From Ipomoea triloba (taxonomy: Eukaryota; Streptophyta; Magnoliopsida; Solanales; Convolvulaceae): a stretch of DNA of 64,000 bases. A program made the translations under genes and the position numbers. The notes beneath the pieces were generated by a model that saw only the letters and a list, made by a program, of their open reading frames with translations, was not told where the DNA came from and searched no databases. Positions 35,150-47,357 of this stretch are shown piece after piece. The stretch covers positions 14,763,865 to 14,827,864 of the forward strand of contig NC_044920.1 in assembly GCF_003576645.1 (NCBI RefSeq), in the 5' to 3' direction. Every line of letters begins with the position of its first letter. Within the stretch, counting starts at the first letter, position 1.

Positions 35150-38100
35150 TGTAATACCCCGTATTTTATTAACATTATCCTAAGGCGTTGACATTCCTAA
35201 GTTATGATCTTCAGATATTTCAAAAGAATTTTTATAAGTGAGTATAGTTGTTATTAAGCTGCGAACCTACGTACCGGTCACGAACCGTAAAAATTTTAGG
35301 AGCTGGTGTTCGGACTCGTTTGTCCTAGGAAATGAATTATTAGACACCATACTATTATTCTTGAATTTCCTATTTAATTAAATCAGCTCATAGCAGCGAA
35401 AATTTATTTTGATCGTACATCGCTAAATTTCGCGGTGTACCGTACCTAGCCCAATTTTGAGGGTTAGTCTGGAATAAATTTTTAGTTTCGGAAATTATTC
35501 TATCTGGATTATTTTCCACCGAAAATTTATCTGTTTGGACCCCAACTGATAAGGTTGGAAGATATTTTATTATTTTATTATTTTTTTTCCAAGCTTATCA
35601 CATAAGATTGGGATCAATATAAAAGCAATTTCCCGTTTCTTCAATTCTTCATTCCCATTTCGTGAGGAGAGAGAGAGATGATTCCATTTCCATCTTCTTC
35701 ACAAAGCTTCAATTTCCATGGCAAATTCCTTCACATCTCTCAATTTTATTCGGTAAATCTTCGTTTTTATTCGGTAAATAGTTCTATTTTCCTTCCTAGA
35801 GCATGGATTTGAGATTAATTTCTTGAAATCTCTTGTTATGGTGTTGATTGTGATCTTAGGATTTTAAGGTGAAATTTGGGGAAAAGATCCAAAATCCATC
35901 TTATGGTGTTAGAATGCTCTCAAAGAGGTAAGGAATTCCCTTAAGTTGGAATTAGTCACTTGAATTTGGATAATTGATTCTTTGTTGGAAATATGGTGTT
36001 TTTTGAGCTTTGGAAATATTTTTGTATACATGTTCATAGCTTGGATATGCATGTATATGTTATATTTATGTCCACATAGGCTTATACTTGTGGAAATATT
36101 GAAAGAAATCAGGATAGATTCTGGCAGTAACTTCCGAGATTTATTGGGAAAAATTGGTAAGGTATTTTAATCCTATTTTTTTTTAGACATGTAGTTCTAT
36201 AAGTGTAGAACCCGCATATAAAATTTCATAATGATCGGAGTAGTGGAAGTATGGTTTTCGAATTTTTCTCCAAAACTGTTCCAGAGAGAGAAAAATTCCG
36301 GACAGCACACTGCCAAGGGCAAAAATGGAATTTTCTGTGTTTATTCGTGGATCAAAATGACCAAACCTTTTTATGGACATCAAGTACTATAAGTTGGGAT
36401 CCTACCATAAAAATTTCAAGTGGAAAAGAGTTCGGGAACTATTTTTACCGGCTCAATCTTTCGGACTGCGCCAAGCTGAAATTTTCTGAATTATGCTTAG
36501 TATGATTATGGATGTGTTAATGATAATTGTGAGGTAGTTAGTGAGTTAATGGTGATTAGGTGATGCTAAGGACGTGGATTAATGATGGAGATTAAATGAT
36601 AATCTCATGATTTTTGGGTTATGGTTAGGCAATGACCTTACCTATTAGAATTTATATATGTTTGGATGTACGATATCCTCAAGTTATGATCTAATGGTGT
36701 TGATCATGGTGGAAGTTGTTGAGGACGATAGTTAAGGATGTTGGTTGATTTTAAGTGTGAGATGGACATATGAAGTGTATCCAAAAATGTTTATGAAAAC
36801 TTACGTTGAAAAACGTATGCTATTTTGATATAAAGGTTGTCAAAACCTTATTGTTTGAGAAAATGATGTTTGAAAATCCTTCAGGGGCTAAAGAGGTAGC
36901 CGATTTCAAATATTGGACTCATTGGTGAAATATGTCCAAAAGAAATGATTTGAGTAAGAAAAATTGAAGGAAGAATCATGTTTTCAAAACCGTAGTTTCT
37001 AAAGTAAGTTGAGGAGGACCTTGACTGACCCACGGGTGGCTTTAAGTGCCCTTGCCCAGTGGTCGTTATATTATATTGTTAGAGCGAAGTCTATTCGCCG
37101 TTATGTCGTCATGTTGGGATAAGGAGAGGTGCCCACGGGAAGGCTTGAGTGCCACGGCCCGGGGTTGGGATAAGGGAGGAACCTACGGGAGGGCTGGAGT
37201 GCCATGGCCCGAGGTTGTAGGCCTCACTCTTACTATATGAAACTAAGGAAGTTTTAAAAATGAGTGAAGAGTTACTCTGTAACGTCTTTGAGAAAGAAAT
37301 GATTTTGTCTTACGAGACGAGTGGATTTTGATTCACTGAACGATATACTATTTTCCAAATGGTTATGTTTTCAAACCTTTGTCTACTTTTGAGTGACATC
37401 GGATTTCCTTACTTAGCCGTCGCGCTAACTGCACTTCAATGTGTTTCTTATCAGTTGCAGTTTAGTGTGGGACCCTGTAGCCGATGAGCTGGATAGAATG
37501 GAAGTACAGGATNTGGTGTTGATCATGGTGGAAGTTGTTGAGGACGATAGTTGAGGATGCTGGTTGTTTTAAAGTGTGAGATGGACATATGAAGTGTATC
37601 CAAAAATGTTTATGAAAACTTACGTTGAAAGACGTATGCTATTTTGATATAAAGGTTGTCAAAACCTTATTGTTTGAGAAAATGATGTTTGAAAATCCTT
37701 CAGGGGCTAAAGAGGTAGCCGATTTCAAATATTGGACTCATTGGTGAAATATGTCCAAAAGAAATGATTTGAGTAAGAAAAATTGAAGGAAGAATCATGT
37801 TTTCAAAACCGTAGTTTCTAAAGTAAGTTGAGGAGGACCTTGACTGACCCACGGGTGGCTTTAAGTGCCCTTGCCCAGTGGTCGTTATATTATATTGTTA
37901 GAGCGAAGTCTATTCGCCGTTATGTCGTCATGTTGGGATAAGGAGAGGTGCCCACGGGAAGGCTTGAGTGCCACGGCCCGGGGTTGGGATAAGGGAGGAA
38001 CCTACGGGAGGGCTGGAGTGCCATGGCCCGAGGTTGTAGGCCTCACTCTTACTATATGAAACTAAGGAAGTTTTAAAAATGAGTGAAGAGTTACTCTGTA

Positions 38101-38467
38101 ACGTCTTTGAGAAAGAAATGATTTTGTCTTACGAGACGAGTGGATTTTGATTCACTGAACGATATACTATTTTCCAAATGGTTATGTTTTCAAACCTTTG
38201 TCTACTTTTGAGTGACATCGGATTTCCTTACTTAGCCGTCGCGCTAACTGCACTTCAATGTGTTTCTTATCAGTTGCAGTTTAGTGTGGGACCCTGTAGC
38301 CGATGAGCTGGATAGAATGGAAGTACAGGATNGTTTGTCAAAGAGGTGATAGAATTCACTCTAGGTGTGGCGGTAGCACCCAGTTTTCTGCCGATAAGAT
38401 GTAAGCTTCCGCAGCATATGAATATCGATTTGTAATTAATGTAAGAGTTGAAAATTGGGGTGTTACA
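35150..38467 (+). mobile_element. Solo Ty3/gypsy LTR nested in LTR D
   Basis: It begins TGTAATACCCCGTATTTT and ends AAATTGGGGTGTTACA, with a perfect 5-bp target duplication acctt (35145-35149 and 38468-38472). TATAAAAG at 35618-35625 is a likely promoter. It is the same family as 12584-15874 in the opposite orientation. An 818-bp segment is present twice around an N (36695-37512 and 37514-38331), and sequence is missing at the N at 38332, so its real length is uncertain. Confidence 0.88.
36695..38331. repeat. 818-bp near-identical duplication split by a single N
   Basis: The copies are 36695-37512 and 37514-38331, with a few mismatches near the start and otherwise alike. The single N at 37513, a second N at 38332, and the same 64-codon frame in both (37046 and 37865) indicate a redundant contig placed in series rather than a biological duplication. 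Confidence 0.85.
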
Positions 38468-38608
38468 ACCTTGGGCTTAGAACTTCTCGGTGAGGCTTGG
38501 AATCCTCATTCGGGGGTGTGCACACTTAAGGTTTGGGTCCAGATTCCAATGGAAATGGGAATTTGTGGAGTGTTCAGCGTGGAGCTGTTCACTAGGGCCT
38601 AAGTACAA

Positions 38609-38788
38609 AGGACCCTGTCCCATTTATATGTTGATGTTCTTCCATAATCTAGGACCCTGTCCCATTTATATGTTGATGTTCTTCCATAATCTTTTACCCT
38701 GTCCCATTTATATGTTGATGTTCTTCCATAATCTTTTAACTTGTTCCATTTATATGTTGATGTTCTTCCATAATCTTTTAACTTGTTC
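38609..38788. repeat. Three consecutive 42-bp lag duplications
   Basis: Identity runs start at 38609 (42 nt), 38654 (43) and 38704 (43). They create an apparent 14-residue repeat (MLMFFHNL...) in a plus-strand frame, which is not a real protein. Confidence 0.85.
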
Positions 38789-39399
38789 GAAAGTAAATTT
38801 AATATTGCTAAGGTACAATTTTGGTATATGGAGATTTATTGTTGATGAAGCAAGAGGTGTATTGTAAGTAACTTTTAAAGAATATTCGTTTTGAAAAATA
38901 TGTGCCTTATTTTATTTAATGTATGTTTTAGGGCAAAGTACACCCTTACTTAGCAAGTGTTGCTAATATTTTTTTTTTGTTATTTGTGTTATTTTCCTTC
39001 TATGTTTTAGCAGGAATGGATTGAAGAATTGATATGGATGAGAGCGTTAGCACGATTTGAAAGTCTGGTGTAATAGTTGGTTTTTGTCTTTTATGGACTT
39101 GAATAGAATTGAATAAGGGGTGATGTTTTCCCTAAAGATTAATTTTCAGATGGAGATTTTTACTTTAATTTTATTTTGGGGTTTAGCCTTGCATTTAGCC
39201 TATATAAGGTTAGATGTGGCGGTAACACCTTATGAATGTGGGATTAAATTTAGAATTTGTTTAAGTCTTGGAATAATGTTATATTATTATTTTTTTTTAC
39301 TAAGGATATGTTTGGAAATTTCTATTTTTGGAAAGTTTCTAAAAAGATAATGCTATTTATAGTAAGTTTTGGAGAATTAAAAATTGGGGTGTTACAAGT

Positions 39400-39411
39400 T
39401 GGTATCAAAGC
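39400..39411 (+). promoter_or_regulatory. Primer binding site of chromovirus D (tRNA-iMet)
   Basis: TGGTATCAAAGC sits three bases after the LTR end. The usual plant chromovirus form is TGGTATCAGAGC. Confidence 0.85.
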
Positions 39412-39708
39412 TTAGGTTAGGGTAAAACCTAGGTAAGGACTCCGTAAGAAATTTTTGAGAAGTAATGCTTAGAAACTAAGCTTTAAACACCGCGGTGAGG
39501 TGGTGAGCTTATTTGAATAACATATGTGGTTATTTGCTATATATGTGGCATGTTACACCCGTGGGTGTGTAAATCTCCAGGTAAGTGATCAATTATTTGA
39601 ATTTCTTGATTAAAAGCATACATGAATAATTTATGTGTATAGATGCTTACATGAAATAGAGTGGGAAACACTCTTTTAAAATAAGAACCTTGCTTTCAGT
39701 AAGTTGCA

Positions 39709-40536
39709 ATACCTCCAAGGAGAGACCAAGCTGCTCGTGAAGAGGATGTCCCGACTAGCGCTGAATTGGCCCGGACATTGAGACAGTTAGCTCAGTTAAC
39801 CCAGGTGATGGGGGATCGTATGCTTCAAGAACCTCAGGGGAATGGCAATGGAGCCGACATGGCTAAGCTGGTGGCTGAGCGAAACCCACCCACTTTCTTA
39901 GGGCAGGAGGACCCTTTGATCCTCGAAGAATGGATGCGGGTGTTCGACAAGATGTTCGATGCTCTCAACTGCCCAGCCGAGCGGCGAGTAGATATAGCCG
40001 TTTTCTATCTGCAGCAGCGAGCTGATATTTGGTGGGCTGCAGTTGGACCGAACCTGCGTCAATCACCCGCCTTCAGTTGGGAAGCCTTTAAGGAGGCTCT
40101 AAGGGAGAAGTTTTACCCTGAGTACTTCAGGACAGCCAAGTATGATGAGTTCCTTCACCTGCGTTAGGGAAATAGGACAGTTCAGGAGTATTACATCGAG
40201 TTCATCGACCTAGCAAGGTTTGCACCTACCCTGGCCCCTGATGAGCGTGACAAGGCAAACAAGTTCATCAGAGGACTAAACTTTGATACTCAGAAGGGGC
40301 TCAGCATGTTTAGATGTCAGACTCTGGACGAGGCTTATAGCAGGGCTGCTAGCCATTGCCAGGTTCAGCAGCGGCAGTGGGAAGTCCATGGAAGGGGCAA
40401 GAAAAGAAGCGAGGAAGATCATTCGCAGGGTGAGAAAAGGCCCAAATACTCTAATCCAAATCAAAACCGGAACTATCAAGGAAAGGGTGGGCCAAGGAAT
40501 TATAATGGCCACCGGAACTATCACACACATGCATAA
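39709..40536 (+). pseudogene. gag: Chromovirus D gag, truncated
   Basis: The expected start (M-P-P-R-R) has ATA at 39709-39711 where ATG belongs. Capsid landmarks follow: NPPTFLGQEDPLILEEWMR, then WWAAVGPNL, FKEALREKFYPEYF, and after TAG at 40165-40167 (a Gln position before GNRTVQEYY) the rest of the capsid domain (FIRGLNFDTQKGLSMF). It ends in a basic, Asn-rich tail and stops matching at about 40536, before any zinc knuckle. There it meets Athila-type DNA without an LTR border, so a deletion removed the rest of D. The family is Tekay/Del-like Retrotrans_gag. Confidence 0.85.
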
Positions 40537-40859
40537 TATCATCATAAGATAATTCAATTGATAGTCAAATAAGAAGTCAACTATAAAAGTCAAGAATTTC
40601 AAAAAGTCAACTTCATCTTCTTCCCCAAATTCTAAAATTAGGGTTTGAAATTGAAAATTCAATTTTTGCAATGTAGCATGTGGAAAGTCAAATTGATGGC
40701 ATATAATAGTTCTATAACAAGTTTACTCATCAATTCAAGCATCAATTTCATAATTTGAACAAGAAATTCAATAAACCCATGTACACAACAATGGTGTTCA
40801 CACTTGAAGCTCAAATATAAATATGAATCCATCAATGCAAACATCAATAATGAAAGAAC

Positions 40860-41478
40860 TCGTTCATGAATTCACGATGCAACTGTTGCCATGATCTGAA
40901 ATGATTGTCGTCTTGGCTTTCCAACCATCGTGCTGCCTCTCCTATAACTGAAAATGGGAATAATTTAAGTCGAATTATCTCCTCACTAAGTCCTGTATGT
41001 ACATCCCACATGCTCGTATGAACCTTGTTATGTGTGCATTGGGATCTTCAGATGGTAATCCCGAGTATTGACTGTTCTGAACCAGTCTGAGAATAGTTGG
41101 ATGCACATGAAAGTTGACATTTTCCATCGGCAGTACATAGATCGAGTTATGCATGTTAAAATCAGGGGTCATGTAATCTGCAATTGATCTTTGCAGTTCC
41201 TGAGGATTTCCATAGTATTCTTCTTCACGAATATTTTCTTGGTTGTTTGCTCTGTTAGCTTGTGGTTCTTCAAGAATTGGTTCTTCACGGTTAATGGGTG
41301 CTTGTGGAATAATTGGAACTGGGGGTGGATTTGGTACAGTTGTTCCTCTTCCTTGTGGATTTCTTGTTGCGCTTGATGAAGCCATTTGTGACCTTTGGGT
41401 ATTTTTCTTCCTAGATGCTCTATTAATTTCAGGAATGTAGGGTAGTAAGCCTTGATTTCTTTTTTCTCGCGTGTGCAT
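40860..41478 (-). pseudogene. gag: Athila-like gag (element 1), frameshifted
   Basis: The frame starts at 41478; MASSS about 31 codons later is an alternative start. A Pro/Asn/Gln-rich N-terminus leads to a capsid block with NSQYSGLPSEDPNAHITRFI. Near 40985 the frame is lost; the next frame continues with EEIIRLKLFPFSVIGEAARW, the usual continuation of plant gypsy gag. Below 40860 the match fades, and 40537-40859 holds nothing I recognise. It lies just inside a tRNA-Asp-type primer site. Confidence 0.75.
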
Positions 41479-41656
41479 TCACCTAGTAAGATTATCAATG
41501 AAACAAGGATTCCACAATTGACTAGAAGTAGTCAATTGGGTAAGTAGCAAAAACAAATAAAGTAGAAATAAAACAAAAGAAAGTGGTATGGATTAACAAT
41601 GCTCAAATCTAGCAATCATTCAATCAAAGTAAACAAAAACATATGACAAACTATTG

Positions 41657-41677
41657 CCCTCCCCGGCAACGGCACCA
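41657..41677 (-). promoter_or_regulatory. Primer binding site, tRNA-Asp type (Athila element 1)
   Basis: On the minus strand it reads TGGTGCCGTTGCCGGGGA, one change from the canonical Athila primer site. It lies three bases from the LTR. Confidence 0.85.
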
Positions 41678-42745
41678 TTTTGATGGGGTTTTTGCAGTAT
41701 TGTGTAGGGGTTGAATCGTCAAAAGATATTTGTGTTAAAACGGATGGACGTGGAAGTGTGTCAAGTGTTTGGGTGTTTACTTGATTGAGTCTTGCAAGTG
41801 ATTTGAGTGTGGTGAATGGTGAATCGTGAGTGAAGGGAGTTCATAAGGTTTCGTTTGATTGCAAGAAAGTGGTAAAGTAAAAGAGTTTGAAAATATATAA
41901 AAGAGGTAGGGATTGGATAGTGTTCATCTATGTTGCATCTTGGTGTGTCTAAGGTAATGGATAAACAATGCTAGGATGTTGGCTATTCAAAAGTGTGTGT
42001 TCTTAGTCCTTTTCCACCTTTGTGTACTAAGGCTTCTTTGACTTAGGAGTGCCTTCAAGCATCCAAAGCTCTAAGAGGAATTTTATCAAACACTTGAGCT
42101 ACACACTATCCTACTATTCTTAAGAAGTCCATAGGAACTATTGTAACACCCCGAAAATTCGTTCAAGCCTTACTACCGATAATTAATTCCTTGGGTAATT
42201 TAATTAATTCCAATTGGGCTAATTCTTTCAATTTAATATATATACATATATATATATTCTTGAGCCTAATTTGATTATTCTAATCAAGAGCCCAATTAAT
42301 TGAATTTATTCTTGTAAGGGATTTTATTCAATTTGGATCCTTACAATCTTTGTAATTAAATATTCCTACAAGCCCAATTTCTTGATCATATATTATATAA
42401 TATATATGTAATGTTCCTAAGACATTTTATGGGCTTCCTTATTCTAATTCTTATAATTAATTGTAAGGGGTGAATTCATTTAGCCCAACTTACTAGTCTT
42501 GGACATATATTTAATTCTTGTAAGCCATTATAATATGTACTTAAGCCCATCTCATATTAAAGTCTTACACCCTAAATATTGTATGTATTCTTAGTATATA
42601 TTTTGAAGATCAAAAACCCCTAAAGGTTTTCACTCCTCTCCTCCCTACTCTACACCCACACGCCATTTTCCTCCTCATTTGCATCCAAAATTGATCTTCA
42701 TTTCTCCTTCAAGTTTACAAGTCAAGATTGCTCCTTTAGGCTTGT

Positions 42746-42950
42746 TTAAGTTTGGGTAAGTGCATCTATCTAGGAATATTCATTTTATTAAGTTTGGGTA
42801 AGTGCATCTATCTAGGAATATTCATTTTATCTTATAGTTTTAGTGATCTTTATGCATGTTCTTATGTGTTTCTTTTGGGGTTCTTTGGGTAAAAGATGAT
42901 CAAGAAGGTGTTTCTTTTGGGGTTCTTTGGGTAAAAGATGATCAAGAAGG
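42746..42950. repeat. Two separate exact 42-bp tandem duplications
   Basis: Lag-42 identity runs are at 42746-42788 (43 nt) and 42866-42909 (44 nt), with unrelated units. Confidence 0.85.
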
Positions 42951-43811
42951 TAGTGGGGCTTTGTGAGCTTTGTTGAGGCTTTGCTTGGGTGGAAAGAGCT
43001 TCTTAAGGTAACCACTATGTCCATCAAAACTATTTTTATTCACTCCTATTCTATATGATGTTCTTGGTGTTGGAAATCCTGAAAATTCCTTGTGATTAGC
43101 CTATTTTGTTGAATCTATTTGTTGGATTTCATCTTGATCTTTTGATTAGTGTTGTATGATCATTGATGGTTTGGATTTCCATGTCTTTGGCCTCTAAATT
43201 GGATGAAATGTTGGTGTATTGGGTCTGATTTTGCTCTCTGGAAATACCTCTTTCGTGTCTGCTGTTGATGTTCTGGAACTGGGGTTGGAGTTGACCTTGC
43301 GGAGGTCCTCGGCGGCACAATGTAACCCGCCGGGGAGTTCCGCAAGGCCAAGGTGGTTGGGTTGAACGGAGAGTGGTGTTCCGTTGAGGCAGTCCGCCTC
43401 CTTCCTGCGGAGGAGTGCGGCGGAAGACGGTGTTCCGTCAGTGTGTTCCGCAAGTTCTCTGGGAATCTGCTCCCAGAGGCTGCTTTGTGATGTTGTTGTC
43501 TGTTGTTTCTCCTTTGTTTCTGATTATTGTTGGATTGTTTTGTGGAGTATTTTACCATGTCTTTGGAGTATTTATCCATGCCTTTTGTTGGGTATTTACT
43601 ACCTTGTCTTGGAGATTTATTCATGTCTTTAGTTTCCCTTTTGTACTCTTGGTCTATTGATTCTTGATATTCATTTACCTGGGAGTTTGTTTGTGTTCAT
43701 AGATGAGATGAACACTTTGTTTGGTTGTCTTGGGATGATGTTGGAGTATGAGTATATGATGTTGGTTTGTTGGTATCTTTTGGAGGTTGATGGGTGATAT
43801 AGCTGTGCTAC

Positions 43812-44090
43812 TATGGATTGTATTTGGGTTGATTACCCCTGTGATTGGACTTATATGGATTGTATTTGGGTTGATTACCCCTGTGATTGGACTTAGGTCC
43901 CTGTGATTTGGGTTGATTACCCCTGTGATTGGACTTAGGTCCCTGTGATTGGGGTTGATTACCCCTGTGATTGGACTTAGGTCCCTGTGATTGAGCTTTT
44001 GCCCCTGTGATTGGGTTCGTTACCCCTGTGATTGGACTTAGGTCCCTGTGATTGGACTACGGTCCCTGTGATTGGGTTCATCACCCCTGC
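43812..44090. repeat. CCCCTGTGATTGG minisatellite with 42-bp lag duplications
   Basis: Natural short units (spacing about 20-30 bp) are overlaid by three lag-42 identity runs starting at 43812 (42 nt), 43864 (45) and 43910 (42). The unit also appears, inverted, at 54316-54440. Confidence 0.7.
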
Positions 44091-47000
44091 GTACCAGATT
44101 TCTGGGTTTTGACTTCCGACTGTGGTTGGGTTTGGTATGGTGATTGGTATGAGGTTTGGAGGTTGGATTTGGGAGTTCTTTCTTGGTTTATGTGTTCATG
44201 GGTTCCTTGTGTATATTCGATTGACATCTTATGATTCTTGGTTATGGTTGGTTGGTTTCCTTATGATTGTTGTTCAGTTGGTATCTCGTTTATGGATTGG
44301 TTGTTGCCTTGTACTCTCGCTGATGAATATTGGCTTGTTTGGATGAGTCTTGGTTTATGATTCGTTCAGTTTATCCTTGTTGAGTATCCGTTTTGAACTA
44401 TTGAACAGTTTGTTGGTGTTTATATTCTATATGGGTGTGTAAACCTATTTACAACTTATATGTATATCTATACTTCCTTGCGGGTGTGAATGGTGGTTAC
44501 TTAGCAGTCTTTTGCTAATGGTTCTTTGTGTGTTTTCCAGGTTTGCCTTAAAGTCTTTGCGTGAGCGCGATAGAGATACACCCGTATGAGGAGGCTTAGA
44601 TAGTGGTTATGTTTTAGATTTATGCTTTGGCCTGTGAGCCATTTGAGATTTCTTTATAAACTCTTGACTAGTGTTTGGATGTTTTGAGACTTGACTTAAG
44701 GATTATCGTTTATACAGTTCAGTTTTTATGGTTAGCCTGTGCATCTAGGCCGTGTTATCTTACCTAGATGTGGCATGACGCCCTTAGGTTTTAAATTCGC
44801 TTCCGCTATGTTCTGTTTGGTTGAGTTAGGCAGCTGTTGTGTTGAGATTTTATCTATCTCAGCCTGTGTGAGGTTGGGGGTGTCACAACTATGATTGTTT
44901 CAAACCTACAAATCCTAACTCTAATCAAAGACATGAAAGAGTCAAGAGCTCAATCTCTCATCTAGATTGGCCAAATCCAAACAAGATCTTATCAAAACAA
45001 CAACCAATAGGCAAGAATAGATAATCTGACAATCTAAGCATATAGATCCCAAAAATAGATATATGATCAACACACTAGCAACATATCTTCACACAATCCA
45101 AATCCCTAGATTAAACTAGCCACACATGATATGAAATTCAAGACAAAAGCTAATTTAATCCAAGAACAATATAGCAAAATATAATAGAAATGAAATAGAG
45201 ATCACCTAGAATGAAGTAATCCTTCAATCCAAACTTGTGGTCATCTACAATTGAAATCTACCTAAAACTAATCTAAAAAATGAAAAGAAAATGGAATAGT
45301 AAAGATCTATAAATTGGGTTTTACTTGGGTTCTATAACGAAGAAGATCAGACAAGGCATTTGATAAGCCTCCAAGATACCCATAAATTGAATACATATTA
45401 GGGTGTTTTGTCACGCTTTTAGCATCCTTACATTATGAATTATGATCATAAATGCTTTAAATTCACTAACCAACACACAAAAGCTACTTTTAGCCTAAAG
45501 GAGGTGAAACAGGAGTCTCGGGAGCCAATAAGAGCGAAAACTGAGATTAAAGAATGAACCAGGCAAGATCGGAGCCCCGGAGGACCCAAAAAGACTGCCA
45601 CACGCGTGTGAGTGCACGTGGCCGCAATCCAGTAGCCTCCCACGCATGCTCACACACGTGTGGAGTGGCGTGGAGACTACAATGCGTGAAATTTCACTAG
45701 GGNTGATTGGACTTCGGTCCCTGTGATTGGGTTCATCACCCCTGCGTACCAGATTTCTGGGTTTTGACTTCCGACTGTGGTTGGGTTTGGTATGGTGATT
45801 GGTATGAGGTTTGGAGGTTGGATTTGGGAGTTCTTTCTTGGTTTATGTGTTCATGGGTTCCTTGTGTATATTCGATTGACATCTTATGATTCTTGGTTAT
45901 GGTTGGTTGGTTTCCTTATGATTGTTGTTCAGTTGGTATCTCGTTTATGGATTGGTTGTTGCCTTGTACTCTCGCTGATGAATATTGGCTTGTTTGGATG
46001 AGTCTTGGTTTATGATTCGTTCAGTTTATCCTTGTTGAGTATCCGTTTTGAACTATTGAACAGTTTGTTGGTGTTTATATTCTATATGGGTGTGTAAACC
46101 TATTTACAACTTATATGTATATCTATACTTCCTTGCGGGTGTGAATGGTGGTTACTTAGCAGTCTTTTGCTAATGGTTCTTTGTGTGTTTTCCAGGTTTG
46201 CCTTAAAGTCTTTGCGTGAGCGCGATAGAGATACACCCGTATGAGGAGGCTTAGATAGTGGTTATGTTTTAGATTTATGCTTTGGCCTGTGAGCCATTTG
46301 AGATTTCTTTATAAACTCTTGACTAGTGTTTGGATGTTTTGAGACTTGACTTAAGGATTATCGTTTATACAGTTCAGTTTTTATGGTTAGCCTGTGCATC
46401 TAGGCCGTGTTATCTTACCTAGATGTGGCATGACGCCCTTAGGTTTTAAATTCGCTTCCGCTATGTTCTGTTTGGTTGAGTTAGGCAGCTGTTGTGTTGA
46501 GATTTTATCTATCTCAGCCTGTGTGAGGTTGGGGGTGTCACAACTATGATTGTTTCAAACCTACAAATCCTAACTCTAATCAAAGACATGAAAGAGTCAA
46601 GAGCTCAATCTCTCATCTAGATTGGCCAAATCCAAACAAGATCTTATCAAAACAACAACCAATAGGCAAGAATAGATAATCTGACAATCTAAGCATATAG
46701 ATCCCAAAAATAGATATATGATCAACACACTAGCAACATATCTTCACACAATCCAAATCCCTAGATTAAACTAGCCACACATGATATGAAATTCAAGACA
46801 AAAGCTAATTTAATCCAAGAACAATATAGCAAAATATAATAGAAATGAAATAGAGATCACCTAGAATGAAGTAATCCTTCAATCCAAACTTGTGGTCATC
46901 TACAATTGAAATCTACCTAAAACTAATCTAAAAAATGAAAAGAAAATGGAATAGTAAAGATCTATAAATTGGGTTTTACTTGGGTTCTATAACGAAGAAG

Positions 47001-47357
47001 ATCAGACAAGGCATTTGATAAGCCTCCAAGATACCCATAAATTGAATACATATTAGGGTGTTTTGTCACGCTTTTAGCATCCTTACATTATGAATTATGA
47101 TCATAAATGCTTTAAATTCACTAACCAACACACAAAAGCTACTTTTAGCCTAAAGGAGGTGAAACAGGAGTCTCGGGAGCCAATAAGAGCGAAAACTGAG
47201 ATTAAAGAATGAACCAGGCAAGATCGGAGCCCCGGAGGACCCAAAAAGACTGCCACACGCGTGTGAGTGCACGTGGCCGCAATCCAGTAGCCTCCCACGC
47301 ATGCTCACACACGTGTGGAGTGGCGTGGAGACTACAATGCGTGAAATTTCACTAGGG
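44049..47357. repeat. 1,654-bp duplication around a single N
   Basis: 44049-45702 and 45704-47357 appear identical apart from one base noted at the start (tac/ttc, near 44058). The N at 45703 separates them. The repeat cuts across three different element borders, so it cannot be one transposition unit; an unmerged contig overlap is the simplest reading. All ORFs here occur twice for this reason. Confidence 0.88.

Larger units (their letters stand above)
32746..39396 (+). mobile_element. 5' LTR of chromovirus D, with nested solo LTR
   Basis: It begins TGTGATACCCTGA and ends AATTGGGGTGTTACA, directly followed by a tRNA-iMet primer site at 39400. Without the nested LTR (35150-38467) and one target-site copy it is about 3.3 kb. 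It contains an (ATC/ATT)n microsatellite (32958-33013), several TA runs (34249-34298, 34410-34440), 42-bp duplications, and a 53-bp natural repeat (34931-35095). A GGGGGTGTGCACACTTAAG block lies at 38512-38530. No gene. Confidence 0.75.
42142..44887 (+). mobile_element. Solo chromovirus LTR (element A family)
   Basis: It begins TGTAACACCCCGAAAATTCG and ends GGGGGTGTCACA, with a perfect 5-bp target duplication actat (42137-42141 and 44888-44892). The 29527 LTR shows the same place unoccupied. A 'cccctgtgattgg' minisatellite (43840-44090) and several 42-bp duplications lie inside. Small ORFs in it are not genes. Confidence 0.9.
41681..45303 (-). mobile_element. Athila-like 5' LTR (element 1), split by a solo LTR and truncated
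   Basis: It starts TGATGGGG at the primer site and aligns with 29527-30430. It is interrupted at 42142-44887 and resumes at 44888. Homology stops near 45303, so the last ~0.4 kb of the LTR is missing. A 57-bp unidentified stretch (45304-45360) follows before the oppositely oriented LTR begins. Confidence 0.75.

Noticed and set aside
44052..47298. Paired identical small ORFs suggesting a segmental gene duplication
   Set aside because: They sit in the 1,654-bp copy around the N at 45703 and have no coding character.
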